A DNA stretch of 23,774 bases from Lentisphaeria bacterium UBA7640 (GCA_002483765.1 DLIO01000050.1:1-23774), one strand, 5' to 3'. Counted from the first letter of the stretch, positions 14,655 through 22,918 are shown. The notes: generated by a model from the sequence alone, not told the origin. Numbers and translations: made by a program.

Positions 14655-15704
14655 ATGAAACACACTTTTATTTCCAGAGCCACGGTTGCGGGAATTGTCG
14701 GCCTCGCTTTGTTGTCGAGCGTTTCACACGCTTGCACTCGTTGTGTTTATCTTGGATCTGATAATACGGTTATTGTCGGCAGGTCAATGGATTGGGCGGA
14801 GGATCCTGGCACTAATCTTTATTGTTTCCCGCGAGGGATGAAACGCAACGGAGCTGCCGGACTAAATTCTATTGATTGGACGAGTAAATATGGCAGTATC
14901 GTTTGTGCTTTTTATGATGTGGGCACGGTTGATGGCATGAATGAACAGGGTTTGGTTGTCAACGCGCTTTTTTTAGTTGAATCCGATTACGGCAAACCAG
15001 ATGGTAAGAAGCCGGTGATATCAATCGCTGCTTGGGGACAATATGTGCTGGATAATTTTTCAACAGTATCCGAGGCGGTTGAAGCCTTACGCAAAGAACC
15101 GTTTGATATTATTGCGCCGATATTGCCAAACGGTTCTCCTGCTCAAGGCCATTTGTCGATTTCTGATCCGGCTGGCGACTCAGCAATCTTTGAATATGTT
15201 AAAGGCAAGCTGGTGATTCACCACGGACGAGAATATCAGGTCATGACTAATTCTCCAATATTTAGTCAACAGTTGGCGATCAATAAATATTGGGAAGGTG
15301 TTGGTGGGATGGCATTTTTACCCGGCACTAATCGTGCGTCAGATCGCTTTGCCCGGGCATCTTTTTTCATCTCTGCGATACCGGAAAAGACTGTCGGCAA
15401 AAAAGCTGTTGCATCAGTCTTTAGCATTATTCGTGGTGTTTCGGTGCCACTTGGCTTGACCACCCCTGGCCAACCAAATATTTCTGGTACTATTTGGCGG
15501 ACAGTGCATGATCAGAAAAACCGGGTTTTATACTTTGACTCGGCTACTAGCCCGACCGTATTTTGGGTGGAAATGGCTGGATTTGATTTTAGTCCTAACA
15601 CGCCAGTAAAGAAGCTGCAACTTTCAGGAGGAGAAACTTACAATGGCAACGCCATGTCAAAGTTTGTCCCCGCTGAACCTTTTAAATTCTTATCGGCAGA
15701 ATAA
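14655..15704 (+). CDS. Exported choloylglycine-hydrolase-family linear amide C-N hydrolase
   Basis: An Ntn-hydrolase of the penicillin V acylase / bile salt hydrolase family, which cleaves linear amide bonds using an N-terminal cysteine. AAAGGAA precedes the ATG. Residues 1-26 are a signal peptide (LSSVSHA), and cleavage would directly expose Cys27 of CTRCVY as the nucleophile. Other expected active-site residues are visible: Arg43 and Asp46 in GRSMDW, Asn103 in GLVVNALF, Asn199 in VMTNSPIF and Arg231 in SDRFARA. The length of 349 residues is usual for Gram-negative periplasmic members. Substrate is uncertain: these proteins may act on bile salts, penicillin V or N-acyl-homoserine lactones, and the last is plausible for an environmental organism. 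The gene stands alone under its own promoter and is convergent with the kinase gene, with 10 bases between stop codons. Confidence 0.9.
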   Translation: MKHTFISRATVAGIVGLALLSSVSHACTRCVYLGSDNTVIVGRSMDWAEDPGTNLYCFPRGMKRNGAAGLNSIDWTSKYGSIVCAFYDVGTVDGMNEQGLVVNALFLVESDYGKPDGKKPVISIAAWGQYVLDNFSTVSEAVEALRKEPFDIIAPILPNGSPAQGHLSISDPAGDSAIFEYVKGKLVIHHGREYQVMTNSPIFSQQLAINKYWEGVGGMAFLPGTNRASDRFARASFFISAIPEKTVGKKAVASVFSIIRGVSVPLGLTTPGQPNISGTIWRTVHDQKNRVLYFDSATSPTVFWVEMAGFDFSPNTPVKKLQLSGGETYNGNAMSKFVPAEPFKFLSAE

Positions 15705-15728
15705 GTCTTGATTTTTAACGATCAAGAC
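15705..15728. terminator. Hairpin between convergent genes, overlapping the end of the kinase gene
   Basis: GTCTTGAT (15705-15712) and ATCAAGAC (15721-15728) are a perfect 8-base inverted repeat with an 8-base loop. It starts immediately after the TAA of the plus-strand gene, and its right arm lies inside the last codons of the minus-strand kinase. Modest T-rich sequence follows on the plus side. It may be a compact shared terminator. Confidence 0.5.
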
Positions 15729-16914
15729 CGATTTGTTTTCGGTAAGCATCGTGATAACGTTTGACTCTTTCACGCTTTTCGCCGGGATGTTTTTCGAGAT
15801 AAACACCACCGACGTAAAAACAGGCGAATCCTCCGGAAGCCGCGGCCCATGAGCAAGCTTCTAGGAGATCAAGTTCACCACGTGGACAGGTGTTGAGGTT
15901 TTCAACTAAAGACGCCAAAATTCCGCCCGCAAAATTATCGCCGCAACCGGTAGTGTCGCCACGTAATTCTGGACGTGCGGCCAACTCTTCGTCCACGAGC
16001 GCGCAGACCGGCAAAAAGGTAAAATCTAATTTTTTAAATAGTTTCCCGCTGGACCAAGCATAGGTGTTTTTTGCTCCATGGGTTACGACTAGACTGCCGA
16101 TGCCGCGTTCAATAAAAAACGCAAACGCATCTTCAATGTTATTCTGTCCGCTTATTTTCATCGTTTCGTCCCAATCCATAACCAACAGATCAATCATGGC
16201 AAATGATTCGTCACCATCACCCAGCGGCCAAGGTTGCCCAGGATTGGCCATTTCGTTGCGGAAATCAAATACCGTTGAAACGACATTCACCCGCCCTTGT
16301 GCACGCCCTTTTTTCAATAATTGACCGAGATTGTCGTGAATGTGCGGAACCAATGCTGTCGCGCCAAAAAATAGAATATCGCTATCAAAAAAACCTTCTC
16401 CCAACATTTCAGGCGTGTATTTTCCTGCTGCTCCAATGTTGTTGACAAATAGTCTTTCACCTTTACCGTCGTGGAATTTTGGATCAGATAAGCAGTCAGA
16501 GAATGGCGACATGCCATCAACCTGAATATAATTATCAGTATTTATTGGAGTTTGACGAAGAATATTATAGATGCGCTCGGCAGTCTGATCTTTACCTAAC
16601 GCACCAAAGAATTTAAATTCGGTTTCATTTTTTTGTTCCAGTTGCGCAGCGTTAATCATCGCCACGATGGCAGGGCCACCGACATTAAACGCATTAGGTT
16701 CGTTGGGGCAACCTAAATCAGCAGTAATCTGTGAATATGATACCCCGCTGAATTTCTCCAAGTTCTCAGTAAATACCAGGTGGCCGGGACTGAGTCCGCC
16801 GTCGCCATCACGCTGGCTTTTGTATTTCGCAAATGCTTTGCTACTGAAATCGAGATTAGTATAGAGATAGTCTGCTAGCGAACAGCCAACAGCCGAAACA
16901 GTCGTCTTTTTCAT
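15715..16914 (-). CDS. PfkB-family carbohydrate kinase
   Basis: A ribokinase-superfamily sugar kinase of 399 residues. Visible motifs are the substrate-side GG pair in FNVGGPAIVAMINAAQL (about 77-93), FFGALGKDQTAERI (102-115), and the C-terminal signature RGDTTGCGDNFAGG (318-331), in which Asp326 is the expected catalytic base and the Gly-x-Gly the anion hole. A longer N-terminal part (DFSSKAFAKYKSQRDGDGGLSPG) than in ribokinase or fructokinase suggests a distinct substrate subgroup. The protein is cytoplasmic. It follows the SGNH hydrolase gene by 26 bases on the same strand, so the two are probably one transcript; AAAGGATG precedes the ATG at a slightly long distance. The coupling suggests phosphorylation of a sugar or nucleoside released outside, but the substrate cannot be assigned. 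Confidence 0.88.
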   Translation of the reverse strand: MKKTTVSAVGCSLADYLYTNLDFSSKAFAKYKSQRDGDGGLSPGHLVFTENLEKFSGVSYSQITADLGCPNEPNAFNVGGPAIVAMINAAQLEQKNETEFKFFGALGKDQTAERIYNILRQTPINTDNYIQVDGMSPFSDCLSDPKFHDGKGERLFVNNIGAAGKYTPEMLGEGFFDSDILFFGATALVPHIHDNLGQLLKKGRAQGRVNVVSTVFDFRNEMANPGQPWPLGDGDESFAMIDLLVMDWDETMKISGQNNIEDAFAFFIERGIGSLVVTHGAKNTYAWSSGKLFKKLDFTFLPVCALVDEELAARPELRGDTTGCGDNFAGGILASLVENLNTCPRGELDLLEACSWAAASGGFACFYVGGVYLEKHPGEKRERVKRYHDAYRKQIGLDR

Positions 16915-16940
16915 AAATTACATCATCCTTTAAATTATAA

Positions 16941-18014
16941 TTATTGTTGTAAAGCCATATAACGCAAGAGTTCAGTGGCAATAAAGTCATGGCCGTGCTC
17001 TGAAAGATGAACTCCATCCCGCGGTGATAACAGTTTTGCTTTGTCGTCTCGGGTCTTCATCGGTTGATAAATATCTACATAATCAAGCTTGAGTTCGCCG
17101 GCAATTTTCTTCAGAACGTTATTAAACGCCTCCATGTGTTTGGGTTCACCAAAACGGGAACAAGGCTTGCCGGGACGTGATTTTTCTAGTTTCTCAGAAT
17201 TTGCTTTACAAAGTTCATAGTTTGATGAGGATGAAGAAACTAATACAATCTTACCGCCGATTTTCTGTTGAACAAAGTTAATTAAATCGCGATAGGTTTT
17301 CTCCTGGACTTCCGGCGTTACGACTGGCGTAGTATGATTGCTTGTGCTGTTGGTCTTGGTATCATTGTGCCCAAGAAAAATAAAAATCAGATCGGGTTTT
17401 TCATTCAAAAGTCCTTCATACATCTCTTGGCGATAAGCTTTTTTCGAACCCTCAATTCCTGCCATGCGTTGCCACATTCTGGTAATATAATCACCTCCGA
17501 TACCGGCATTACGAAATGATGCTTTCTCGGGATTGTTTAAATTTAACCAGAAATTTAGTTTGTCGGCAAAGTTTTCTCCACGGTTAAAATCAGTAAGGCT
17601 ATCTCCTAAAAAGAGAATACGCAAATTTTTATTTAGTTTGACTTTCTTTGCCATTTCGCCATTACGTTGCCACTCATCTGGTTGAATCGTTCCAATACAA
17701 ACTTCTGCTGCTGTTTTACCCGGGATTGAGGCAATTATAGATTTAGGTGGCTGTTCTGTTGAGAATTTAAAAATAGCCTTGCCATCGGATCCAGTTCTTG
17801 GAGAATATTTTTTGCATGTTCCGTCTTGATGAATTTCGTGGATTGTCAATGCTGTCCGCGTCAGCGCCTGTTCATTGATCTTTGGAGTGAAAATTATTTC
17901 ACTGACCTTGGCATCTGAAGAAATAATCAAATGTGTTGGGTTAGCATCAATGTTAATTTCGGCGGCAGTGATGGCAAAACATCCAGTTAAAATAAGCCAT
18001 AAAAAAAACTTCAT
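16941..18014 (-). CDS. Secreted SGNH/GDSL-family hydrolase
   Basis: A protein of 357 residues with a signal peptide (1-18, cleavage near TAA-EI). Residues about 19-125 are a beta-rich N-terminal domain that may bind carbohydrate. The catalytic domain starts near 131 and shows all four SGNH blocks: FLGDSLTD (Ser139 nucleophile), NAGIGGD (oxyanion Gly near 173), FLGHNDT (Asn217) and PRDGVHLSEHGH (Asp333 and His336). Enzymes of this arrangement are commonly carbohydrate acetylesterases or rhamnogalacturonan-acetylesterase-like, though lipases and thioesterases share the fold. It is the first gene of a pair with the PfkB kinase. A Cys in LILTGC near residue 12 resembles a lipobox but is too close to the N-terminus to be convincing. 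Confidence 0.88.
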   Translation of the reverse strand: MKFFLWLILTGCFAITAAEINIDANPTHLIISSDAKVSEIIFTPKINEQALTRTALTIHEIHQDGTCKKYSPRTGSDGKAIFKFSTEQPPKSIIASIPGKTAAEVCIGTIQPDEWQRNGEMAKKVKLNKNLRILFLGDSLTDFNRGENFADKLNFWLNLNNPEKASFRNAGIGGDYITRMWQRMAGIEGSKKAYRQEMYEGLLNEKPDLIFIFLGHNDTKTNSTSNHTTPVVTPEVQEKTYRDLINFVQQKIGGKIVLVSSSSSNYELCKANSEKLEKSRPGKPCSRFGEPKHMEAFNNVLKKIAGELKLDYVDIYQPMKTRDDKAKLLSPRDGVHLSEHGHDFIATELLRYMALQQ

Positions 18015-18047
18015 CTTAAAGCTGAGTCCTTGTTGTGATTGCGTTTA

Positions 18048-18078
18048 ATAAAAAAACCGCAGACAATGTCTGCGGTTT
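18048..18078 (-). terminator. Intrinsic terminator of the rubrerythrin gene
   Basis: AAACCGCAGAC (18054-18064) and GTCTGCGGTTT (18068-18078) form a perfect 11-base stem with a 3-base loop. Read on the minus strand, the stem runs into TTTTTTTATT. It sits 20 bases after the rubrerythrin stop and separates that gene from the SGNH-kinase pair. Confidence 0.92.
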
Positions 18079-18097
18079 ATTAATTTGGCCAATAAAA

Positions 18098-18673
18098 TTA
18101 CCAGTTTTCGCCAAGTATTTCGAAATGAGCCTGCGGATGTATGCATGCTGGGCACATCTTCGGGGCGTTTTTTCCTTCATGCAGATAGCCACAATTTATA
18201 CAACGCCAAGTAACGCTCTCTTCGCGTTCAAAAACGCGACCTTCGTTAATATTTTTCAATAGATCAAGATAACGTTTTTCATGCTGTTTTTCAGCAATTA
18301 CGATATTTTCGTATGCCAGAGCAATGGCCTCAAACCCTTCTTCGCGGGCTTTGTTGGCAAATGCAGGATAAAGTTCAGTCCATTCTTCGTTTTCGCCTTG
18401 CGCTGCAGCTGCTAAGTTTTCAGCGGTAGTACCGATTTTTCCAGCAGGATAAGTTGCGGTGATTTCAAGGTCACCACCTTCGAGGAATTTAAACATCCGT
18501 TTTGCGTGTTCTTTTTCCTGATTAGCAGTCTCTTCAAAAATGTTAGAAATTTGCACGTAACCCTCTTTTTTCGCAACGCTGGCAAAATAGGTGTAGCGAT
18601 TGCGTGCTTGTGATTCGCCGGCAAAAGACTTCAAGAGGTTCTTTTCGGTTTCGGTTCCTTTAATACTAGCCAT
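18098..18673 (-). CDS. rbr: Rubrerythrin
   Basis: A non-heme di-iron peroxidase that reduces hydrogen peroxide in anaerobes and microaerophiles. The length of 191 residues is standard. The ferritin-like domain (1-145) shows the di-iron ligands: Glu20 in SFAGESQA, Glu53 and His56 in NQEKEHAKR, Glu94 and Glu97 in GENEEW, and Glu128 with His131 in IAEKQHEKR. The C-terminal rubredoxin-like domain has CINCG (Cys158, Cys161) and CPAC (Cys174, Cys177) for a single iron. AAGGAG lies about seven bases before the ATG. The gene is flanked by a strong terminator and a plausible own promoter, so it appears monocistronic. Its presence implies exposure to oxygen stress in an organism with anaerobic traits. 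Confidence 0.96.
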   Translation of the reverse strand: MASIKGTETEKNLLKSFAGESQARNRYTYFASVAKKEGYVQISNIFEETANQEKEHAKRMFKFLEGGDLEITATYPAGKIGTTAENLAAAAQGENEEWTELYPAFANKAREEGFEAIALAYENIVIAEKQHEKRYLDLLKNINEGRVFEREESVTWRCINCGYLHEGKNAPKMCPACIHPQAHFEILGENW

Positions 18674-18718
18674 AATAAGCTCCTTGTTTATTTGATGTTT
18701 TCATGGTACAACTAATAA

Positions 18719-18746
18719 ATAATACTACAGAACCTTTAAAATGCAA
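18719..18746 (-). promoter_or_regulatory. rbr: Putative promoter of the rubrerythrin gene
   Basis: On the minus strand, TTGCAT (18746-18741) and TATTAT (18724-18719) are 16 bases apart, about 45 bases upstream of the start codon. No convincing PerR or Fur box was recognised around it. Confidence 0.45.
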
Positions 18747-18931
18747 CTTTGTTTAGTCCTAAAATAATGGTACCTGAAAAAAATTCACCGTAAAAACAAA
18801 TCATTACCGGTTACGTAAATCGTAAAGTTGACGCTTTGACCGCTCATTGGTTTGAGATTCATTTTTTTTGAACTATAGTTATAGAGTTAAACCTTTTAAT
18901 AACTAAAAACAAACATCAGGAGAAACCGCAA

Positions 18932-19810
18932 ATGGATTATATGGCGCAAATGACTTCACTAAAAAAGAAACATGATTTTTTCATCGGCTTTGATAGCGAT
19001 GGTTGTGTATTTGATACAATGGAAATCAAACAGAAAGAGTGTTTTTGTCCAGCTTTCATTAAACATTATGGACTCCAAGCTGCTAGCAAGTATGCTCGGG
19101 AAGTCTGGGAATTTGTTAACCTTTACAGTAAAAGTCGTGGTTGCAACCGCTTTCTCGCTCTGCAGCGTGCTATCGCTCTTTGCAAAGCGCGTAAAGAGAT
19201 CATCGCTCGTGGTTTAGATATCGCAGATACCACAGCGCTTGACGCATGGTTGAAGGAAGAAAATAAGCTCGGTAACCCGACGCTCATCACAAAAGTCGCA
19301 TCTTGTGATAACGAAGAACTGAAAAAAATGCTGGCATGGAGCCTGGAAGTCAACGAACGCATAACCGATATGGTTTATGGTATTCCTCCATTTCCTGGCG
19401 TTAAAGAAATTATTGAAACAGCAAAAAACCGCGCCGATATGGTTGTGGTTTCACAAACTCCGCTTGAAGCTTTGTCGCGCGAATGGAAAGAGAACAAAAT
19501 CGACGGCTATCTCGAATTAATTTGTGGTCAAGAACATGGCACTAAAACTGAACATCTTAAATATTGTGCCGTCGGCAAGTACGAAGCTAACAAGATTTTG
19601 ATGATTGGTGATGCCCCTGGCGACCAAAAAGCGGCGCAGTCCAATGGCGTGCTGTTTTTCCCAATTATTCCTGGACATGAAGAGGAGTGCTGGAGCAATC
19701 TTAATAACGAAGGATTGGCACATTTCTTCAACGGAACTTATGTCGGAGCATATCAGGATGAGCTGATTGCTGAATTTGACAAAGCATTACCAAAAAATCC
19801 AGACTGGTAA
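18932..19810 (+). CDS. HAD-superfamily hydrolase
   Basis: A protein of 292 residues with AGGAGA eight bases before the ATG. All four HAD motifs are present: motif I GFDSDGCVFD (Asp21 nucleophile, Asp23 acid/base), motif II VVVSQTP (Ser174), motif III lysine around Lys205 in HGTKTEHL, and motif IV MIGDAPGDQ (Asp227, Asp231). The cap between motif I and motif II is large and helical (about 30-150), as in C1-type phosphoglycolate-phosphatase-like members; FPGVKEIIETAK (154-165) is the usual pre-motif II helix. A phosphatase acting on a small phosphorylated metabolite is likely; the substrate is unknown. The gene is preceded by a 258-base divergent region shared with rubrerythrin and followed by its own hairpin, so it is probably transcribed alone. 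Confidence 0.87.
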   Translation: MDYMAQMTSLKKKHDFFIGFDSDGCVFDTMEIKQKECFCPAFIKHYGLQAASKYAREVWEFVNLYSKSRGCNRFLALQRAIALCKARKEIIARGLDIADTTALDAWLKEENKLGNPTLITKVASCDNEELKKMLAWSLEVNERITDMVYGIPPFPGVKEIIETAKNRADMVVVSQTPLEALSREWKENKIDGYLELICGQEHGTKTEHLKYCAVGKYEANKILMIGDAPGDQKAAQSNGVLFFPIIPGHEEECWSNLNNEGLAHFFNGTYVGAYQDELIAEFDKALPKNPDW

Positions 19811-19820
19811 AAACATTATT

Positions 19821-19853
19821 CTCCTCGGTTTTTTATTAAATCGAGGAGTTTTT
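19821..19853 (+). terminator. Intrinsic terminator after the HAD gene
   Basis: CTCCTCG (19821-19827) pairs with CGAGGAG (19842-19848), with a 14-base T/A-rich loop, followed by TTTTTG. It begins 11 bases after the stop codon and separates the HAD gene from mreB. Confidence 0.8.
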
Positions 19854-19856
19854 GTT

Positions 19857-19889
19857 TTGACAAGAGTGTTTGATGCTGTAGTGTATAAC
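19857..19889 (+). promoter_or_regulatory. mreB: Possible mreB promoter
   Basis: A consensus TTGACA at 19857-19862 and a TATAAC at 19884-19889 lie upstream of mreB, but the 21-base spacing is longer than the usual 17, so either the -35 is fortuitous or the promoter is weak. Confidence 0.3.
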
Positions 19890-19925
19890 GATTTTTCGTA
19901 ACACACAACCAGAGGGTACTTCAAA

Positions 19926-20951
19926 ATGTTTCTCAGAAAATTGGCAAATATGTTTTCGACCGACCTCGGTATCGATCTTGGAACCGCCAACTGTGTGGTT
20001 TTTGTTCGAAATCGTGGGATTATCCTTTCAGAACCTTCAGTCGTTGCAATTGCTGAAAGTACCAAAGAGGTACTGAGTGTAGGCTTTGAGGCTAAACGCA
20101 TGGTTGGGCGTACTCCAGGCAACATTCGCGCTATTCGCCCTATGAAGGATGGTGTTATCGCCGATTTTGAAGTCACCGAGAAAATGTTACGCTATTTTAT
20201 TCAAAAAGCAATGAAATCAGTGCCATGGCATAAACGTTTATTTCCACCGCGCATTCTGGTGGCGGTTCCTTCTGGAATTACCGAAGTAGAAAAACGTGCG
20301 GTCAAAGACAGCGCCAAGCATGCCGGAGCTTGGCAGACTGTTTTGGTTGAAGAACCGATGGCAGCAGCGGTCGGGGTTGGACTTCCAGTCTACGAACCAT
20401 GTGGTAGCATGATTGTTGATATCGGTGGTGGTACTACTGAAGTTGCAGTGGTTTCTCTTTCTGGTATTGTTGAGTCGCGCAGTGTACGGGTTGGTGGTGA
20501 TGAACTTGACGCCGCCATTAGTCAATACATGAAGCGTGTTTATAATTTATTGATTGGAGAACGTACTGCGGAACGCATTAAAATCGATATCGGCAGTGCT
20601 TATCCGACGAAAGAAGATGTCGAAATGGAAGTCAAAGGTCGTGATTTTGTCTCTGGATTGCCAAAAACTATTAAAATCACTGGCGGAGAAATCCGAGTCG
20701 CTCTTCAGGAACCTATCACCAGCATTATTGAGGCAGTTCGCAGTACTTTGGAACGTTGTCCTCCTGAATTGGCAGCCGATCTGATTGATCACGGTATCAT
20801 TCTTGCGGGTGGTGGCGCCATACTTTCCGGTCTTGACAAGCTAATCAGTGAAGAAACTAGTTTACCAGTCTTTGTAGCTGAAGATCCATTAAATGCCGTT
20901 GCTAATGGCACTGGAATTATGCTTCAAGAAATTGAATACGCCTTCAAATAA
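19926..20951 (+). CDS. mreB: Rod-shape-determining actin homologue MreB
   Basis: A bacterial actin that forms membrane-bound filaments guiding the elongation machinery for lateral cell wall synthesis. The length of 341 residues is normal. The short N-terminal amphipathic stretch (MFLRKLANMF) would serve as a membrane anchor. ATPase motifs are clear: phosphate 1 DLGIDLGTANCVVF (13-26), ATVP-equivalent LVAVPSGITEVEKRAV, MAAAVGVGLPV, phosphate 2 VDIGGGTTEVAV and adenosine motif GIILAGGGAILSGLD. AGAGGG lies upstream of the ATG. The usual mreC and mreD partners do not follow; a ROK regulator comes next after 105 bases, so mreB is transcribed apart from the rest of the elongasome or is one of several paralogues. 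Confidence 0.96.
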   Translation: MFLRKLANMFSTDLGIDLGTANCVVFVRNRGIILSEPSVVAIAESTKEVLSVGFEAKRMVGRTPGNIRAIRPMKDGVIADFEVTEKMLRYFIQKAMKSVPWHKRLFPPRILVAVPSGITEVEKRAVKDSAKHAGAWQTVLVEEPMAAAVGVGLPVYEPCGSMIVDIGGGTTEVAVVSLSGIVESRSVRVGGDELDAAISQYMKRVYNLLIGERTAERIKIDIGSAYPTKEDVEMEVKGRDFVSGLPKTIKITGGEIRVALQEPITSIIEAVRSTLERCPPELAADLIDHGIILAGGGAILSGLDKLISEETSLPVFVAEDPLNAVANGTGIMLQEIEYAFK

Positions 20952-20966
20952 TTATCTTTACCACGT

Positions 20967-21003
20967 AAGCCGCCTCGAGAAATATCTGACATTGCGGTTT
21001 TTC
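20967..21003 (+). terminator. Weak possible terminator after mreB
   Basis: AAGCCGC (20967-20973) can pair with GCGGTTT (20994-21000) using one G-T wobble, across a 20-base loop, followed by TT and then mixed sequence. The long loop makes this uncertain. Confidence 0.3.
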
Positions 21004-21056
21004 AGTCCTTCTTGGTTATTGTCGATAAAAGAATAATAAATAGAGCCCCATAATAT

Positions 21057-22235
21057 ATGAATAGGAAAGCGCAGTTAAGCACAAAAATACTTAAAATATT
21101 GCTAGAGCGCGGCACTCTGACTCGTCAGGAATTTGCAGCTTGCACCGGAGCGCGCCCAGCAACCATCCTTGAAGCGGTAAATGAGCTAAAAAAAAAGGGT
21201 ATTATCGCTGAACCAGGTCGCTCGGGAAAGAAAACGGGACGCAAATCTCCACAGTTAAAATTAAATCCTAATTACTTCTGGAGTGTCGGCATTGATTTTC
21301 AGGTTAAAAAAACGATTGGCACCATTATCAACGCCGAAGGTGAACCTATTGCGGAAACCACGCGCCCCGCGCATGAACGTAGTTCGTTAAAAGAGTGTCG
21401 GCGCGAAATTGCCGAAGTCATTCGCGAATTAAAGGCTCAAATATTTCCAAATATTGATAAAATTAATGCTATTGGATTCTCTGATCCGGGCATGGTGGAC
21501 ACGAAAACTGGCGTTTCGCTTCGCGCAGTGAATGTTCCAGGTTGGGAGAATGTTAACACTGCTGAATGGCTACGCCATGAATTTAAATTACCCTCTTTCA
21601 TCTTCTCAGCAGAGTCGATCAAGACTTATATGGAATACCAGTCGCGCCTTCTTGACCCGCCCAAAAGTATGTTTCACATGGGAACCGATGATGGTATTGG
21701 TGGCGGTTTTATAAAGAATGGCGAACTATTTTCCGGTTCATTTCACCGGGCCATGGAGGTTGGACATATTGTTATAGTACCGGACGGGCCGATTTGTCAG
21801 TGCGGTAATCGTGGTTGCCTCGAAGCTTTAGCCGGTGAATCTGGCATTTTACGTAGAATTGACGAGGCTCTGGTTAACGGCGTGGATACATGTTTAGTCA
21901 CTGAAAATTTTTCAATTGCTCATTTCGCGGAATGTGCAGAACATGACAAAATGGCTAAGATTATCGCGGCAGAGATCTGTGGTTATCTTGGATCGGCATT
22001 GGCAGTGATTGCGACACTCCTGAATCCTGAGTTAATCGTTATCAGTGGAGGCTTAGCTTCGCTTGGAACAGTTTTACCGGAAACTATCAGTCGGGTTTTG
22101 GCACAGAATTGTTTTCCCGGCACGATCAAGGATTTAAAACTAGAAATATCCAAGTTACCGGCAAATGCCGTCGCACGTGGTGCCGCATTATTGGCTCGCA
22201 ACCAAATAATTGGTGGCGATTCAGTATCATATTAA
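21057..22235 (+). CDS. ROK-family transcriptional regulator, probably not a kinase
   Basis: A protein of 392 residues with an N-terminal winged helix-turn-helix (about 5-65; ILLERGTLTRQEFAACTGARP, then VNELKKKGIIAEPG and a basic wing GKKTGRKSP) and a ROK domain (75-385), as in NagC/Mlc-type repressors. The ROK zinc site is intact: GHIVIVPDGPICQCGNRGC with His237, Cys247, Cys249 and Cys254. Kinase motifs are degraded. The phosphate-binding loop after GID reads FQVKK instead of the usual GGT pattern, and where sugar kinases have E-N-D-x-N this protein has FSAES (183-187), without the catalytic Asp. It should therefore bind a sugar or sugar phosphate as an effector without phosphorylating it. 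No good Shine-Dalgarno precedes the ATG. The regulated genes are unknown; the carbohydrate genes in the window are candidates. Confidence 0.88.
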   Translation: MNRKAQLSTKILKILLERGTLTRQEFAACTGARPATILEAVNELKKKGIIAEPGRSGKKTGRKSPQLKLNPNYFWSVGIDFQVKKTIGTIINAEGEPIAETTRPAHERSSLKECRREIAEVIRELKAQIFPNIDKINAIGFSDPGMVDTKTGVSLRAVNVPGWENVNTAEWLRHEFKLPSFIFSAESIKTYMEYQSRLLDPPKSMFHMGTDDGIGGGFIKNGELFSGSFHRAMEVGHIVIVPDGPICQCGNRGCLEALAGESGILRRIDEALVNGVDTCLVTENFSIAHFAECAEHDKMAKIIAAEICGYLGSALAVIATLLNPELIVISGGLASLGTVLPETISRVLAQNCFPGTIKDLKLEISKLPANAVARGAALLARNQIIGGDSVSY

Positions 22236-22330
22236 AATTACAGGTGATGAAACTCTTGATTTTATCTTTGGCAGTGATAAATTTCAACTATTCCTAAACT
22301 TGAACAATCTTTTGAAGGCAGACCTTTATT

Positions 22331-22918
22331 ATGCAAATTTTTAAAATTATAGCGGTTACAATTGGAATGGCGATTCTAACGAGCTGTATCAATGTTGACT
22401 ATGTCGGTCAGACTTATACTAGAGAAGACCCAACCGCAATGATTCAGTGGTACAACAATGCTGAAAGCGTTCCACCCGATGTTTATCAGGTGGTAGGGCG
22501 CGCTACTGTAGAGGTTTCGGCTGATTATGATCAAGAACAAGTTCGGGAATCTATTTTGGCAGAAGCGGAAAAACGTGGTGTCGATGCGGTTCAAGTGGTT
22601 TCTGCTCAAGCCGTAGAAGTAAGAAAAAATACCGTGACTGATCCCGGTGATGCTAGTTTTGGAGGTCGAACTCGTCCCAACCGTAATATTGATCAATGGG
22701 AACCTTACGACTCATTTGGACAACCGAGCAGCCGCAATGTTCGTTCTGCTTCAATTATGGAATTCCACGCCAAAGTATTGTTTTTGGTAAAAAAAGAACG
22801 CTACGAGAAGGCCATGCGTGAATTTGCCGAAGAGCAACGTCCACCAGTTGAAATTGTTCCGATGCCGAATAGTCCAGCAGCAAAAGCTAAAATAAATAAT
22901 CAAGGAGTAGCACTGTGA
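22331..22918 (+). CDS. Small lipoprotein, unrecognised family
   Basis: A protein of 195 residues beginning with a lipoprotein signal (hydrophobic run, lipobox ILTSC, Cys19). The core (about 50-95) has VYQVVGRATVEVSADYDQEQVRESILAEAEKRGVDAVQVV split over a strand-helix-strand; the G-x-A strand followed by a helix ending in R-G-x-D-A-V-x-V recalls RcsF/DUF4156-type small envelope lipoproteins, but the cysteines of RcsF are absent. A low-complexity polar linker (100-135) and a second strand (SIMEFHAKVLFLVK) follow, then a charged helix and a Pro-rich tail. The stop codon overlaps the GTG start of the next gene by four bases, which implies translational coupling. The 95-base gap upstream shows no clear promoter. 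Function is unknown. Confidence 0.7.
   Translation: MQIFKIIAVTIGMAILTSCINVDYVGQTYTREDPTAMIQWYNNAESVPPDVYQVVGRATVEVSADYDQEQVRESILAEAEKRGVDAVQVVSAQAVEVRKNTVTDPGDASFGGRTRPNRNIDQWEPYDSFGQPSSRNVRSASIMEFHAKVLFLVKKERYEKAMREFAEEQRPPVEIVPMPNSPAAKAKINNQGVAL

Noticed and set aside
17976..18014. Lipobox-like LILTGC in the SGNH hydrolase
   Set aside because: Cys12 is too close to the N-terminus for a normal lipoprotein signal; a type I cleavage after TAA fits better.
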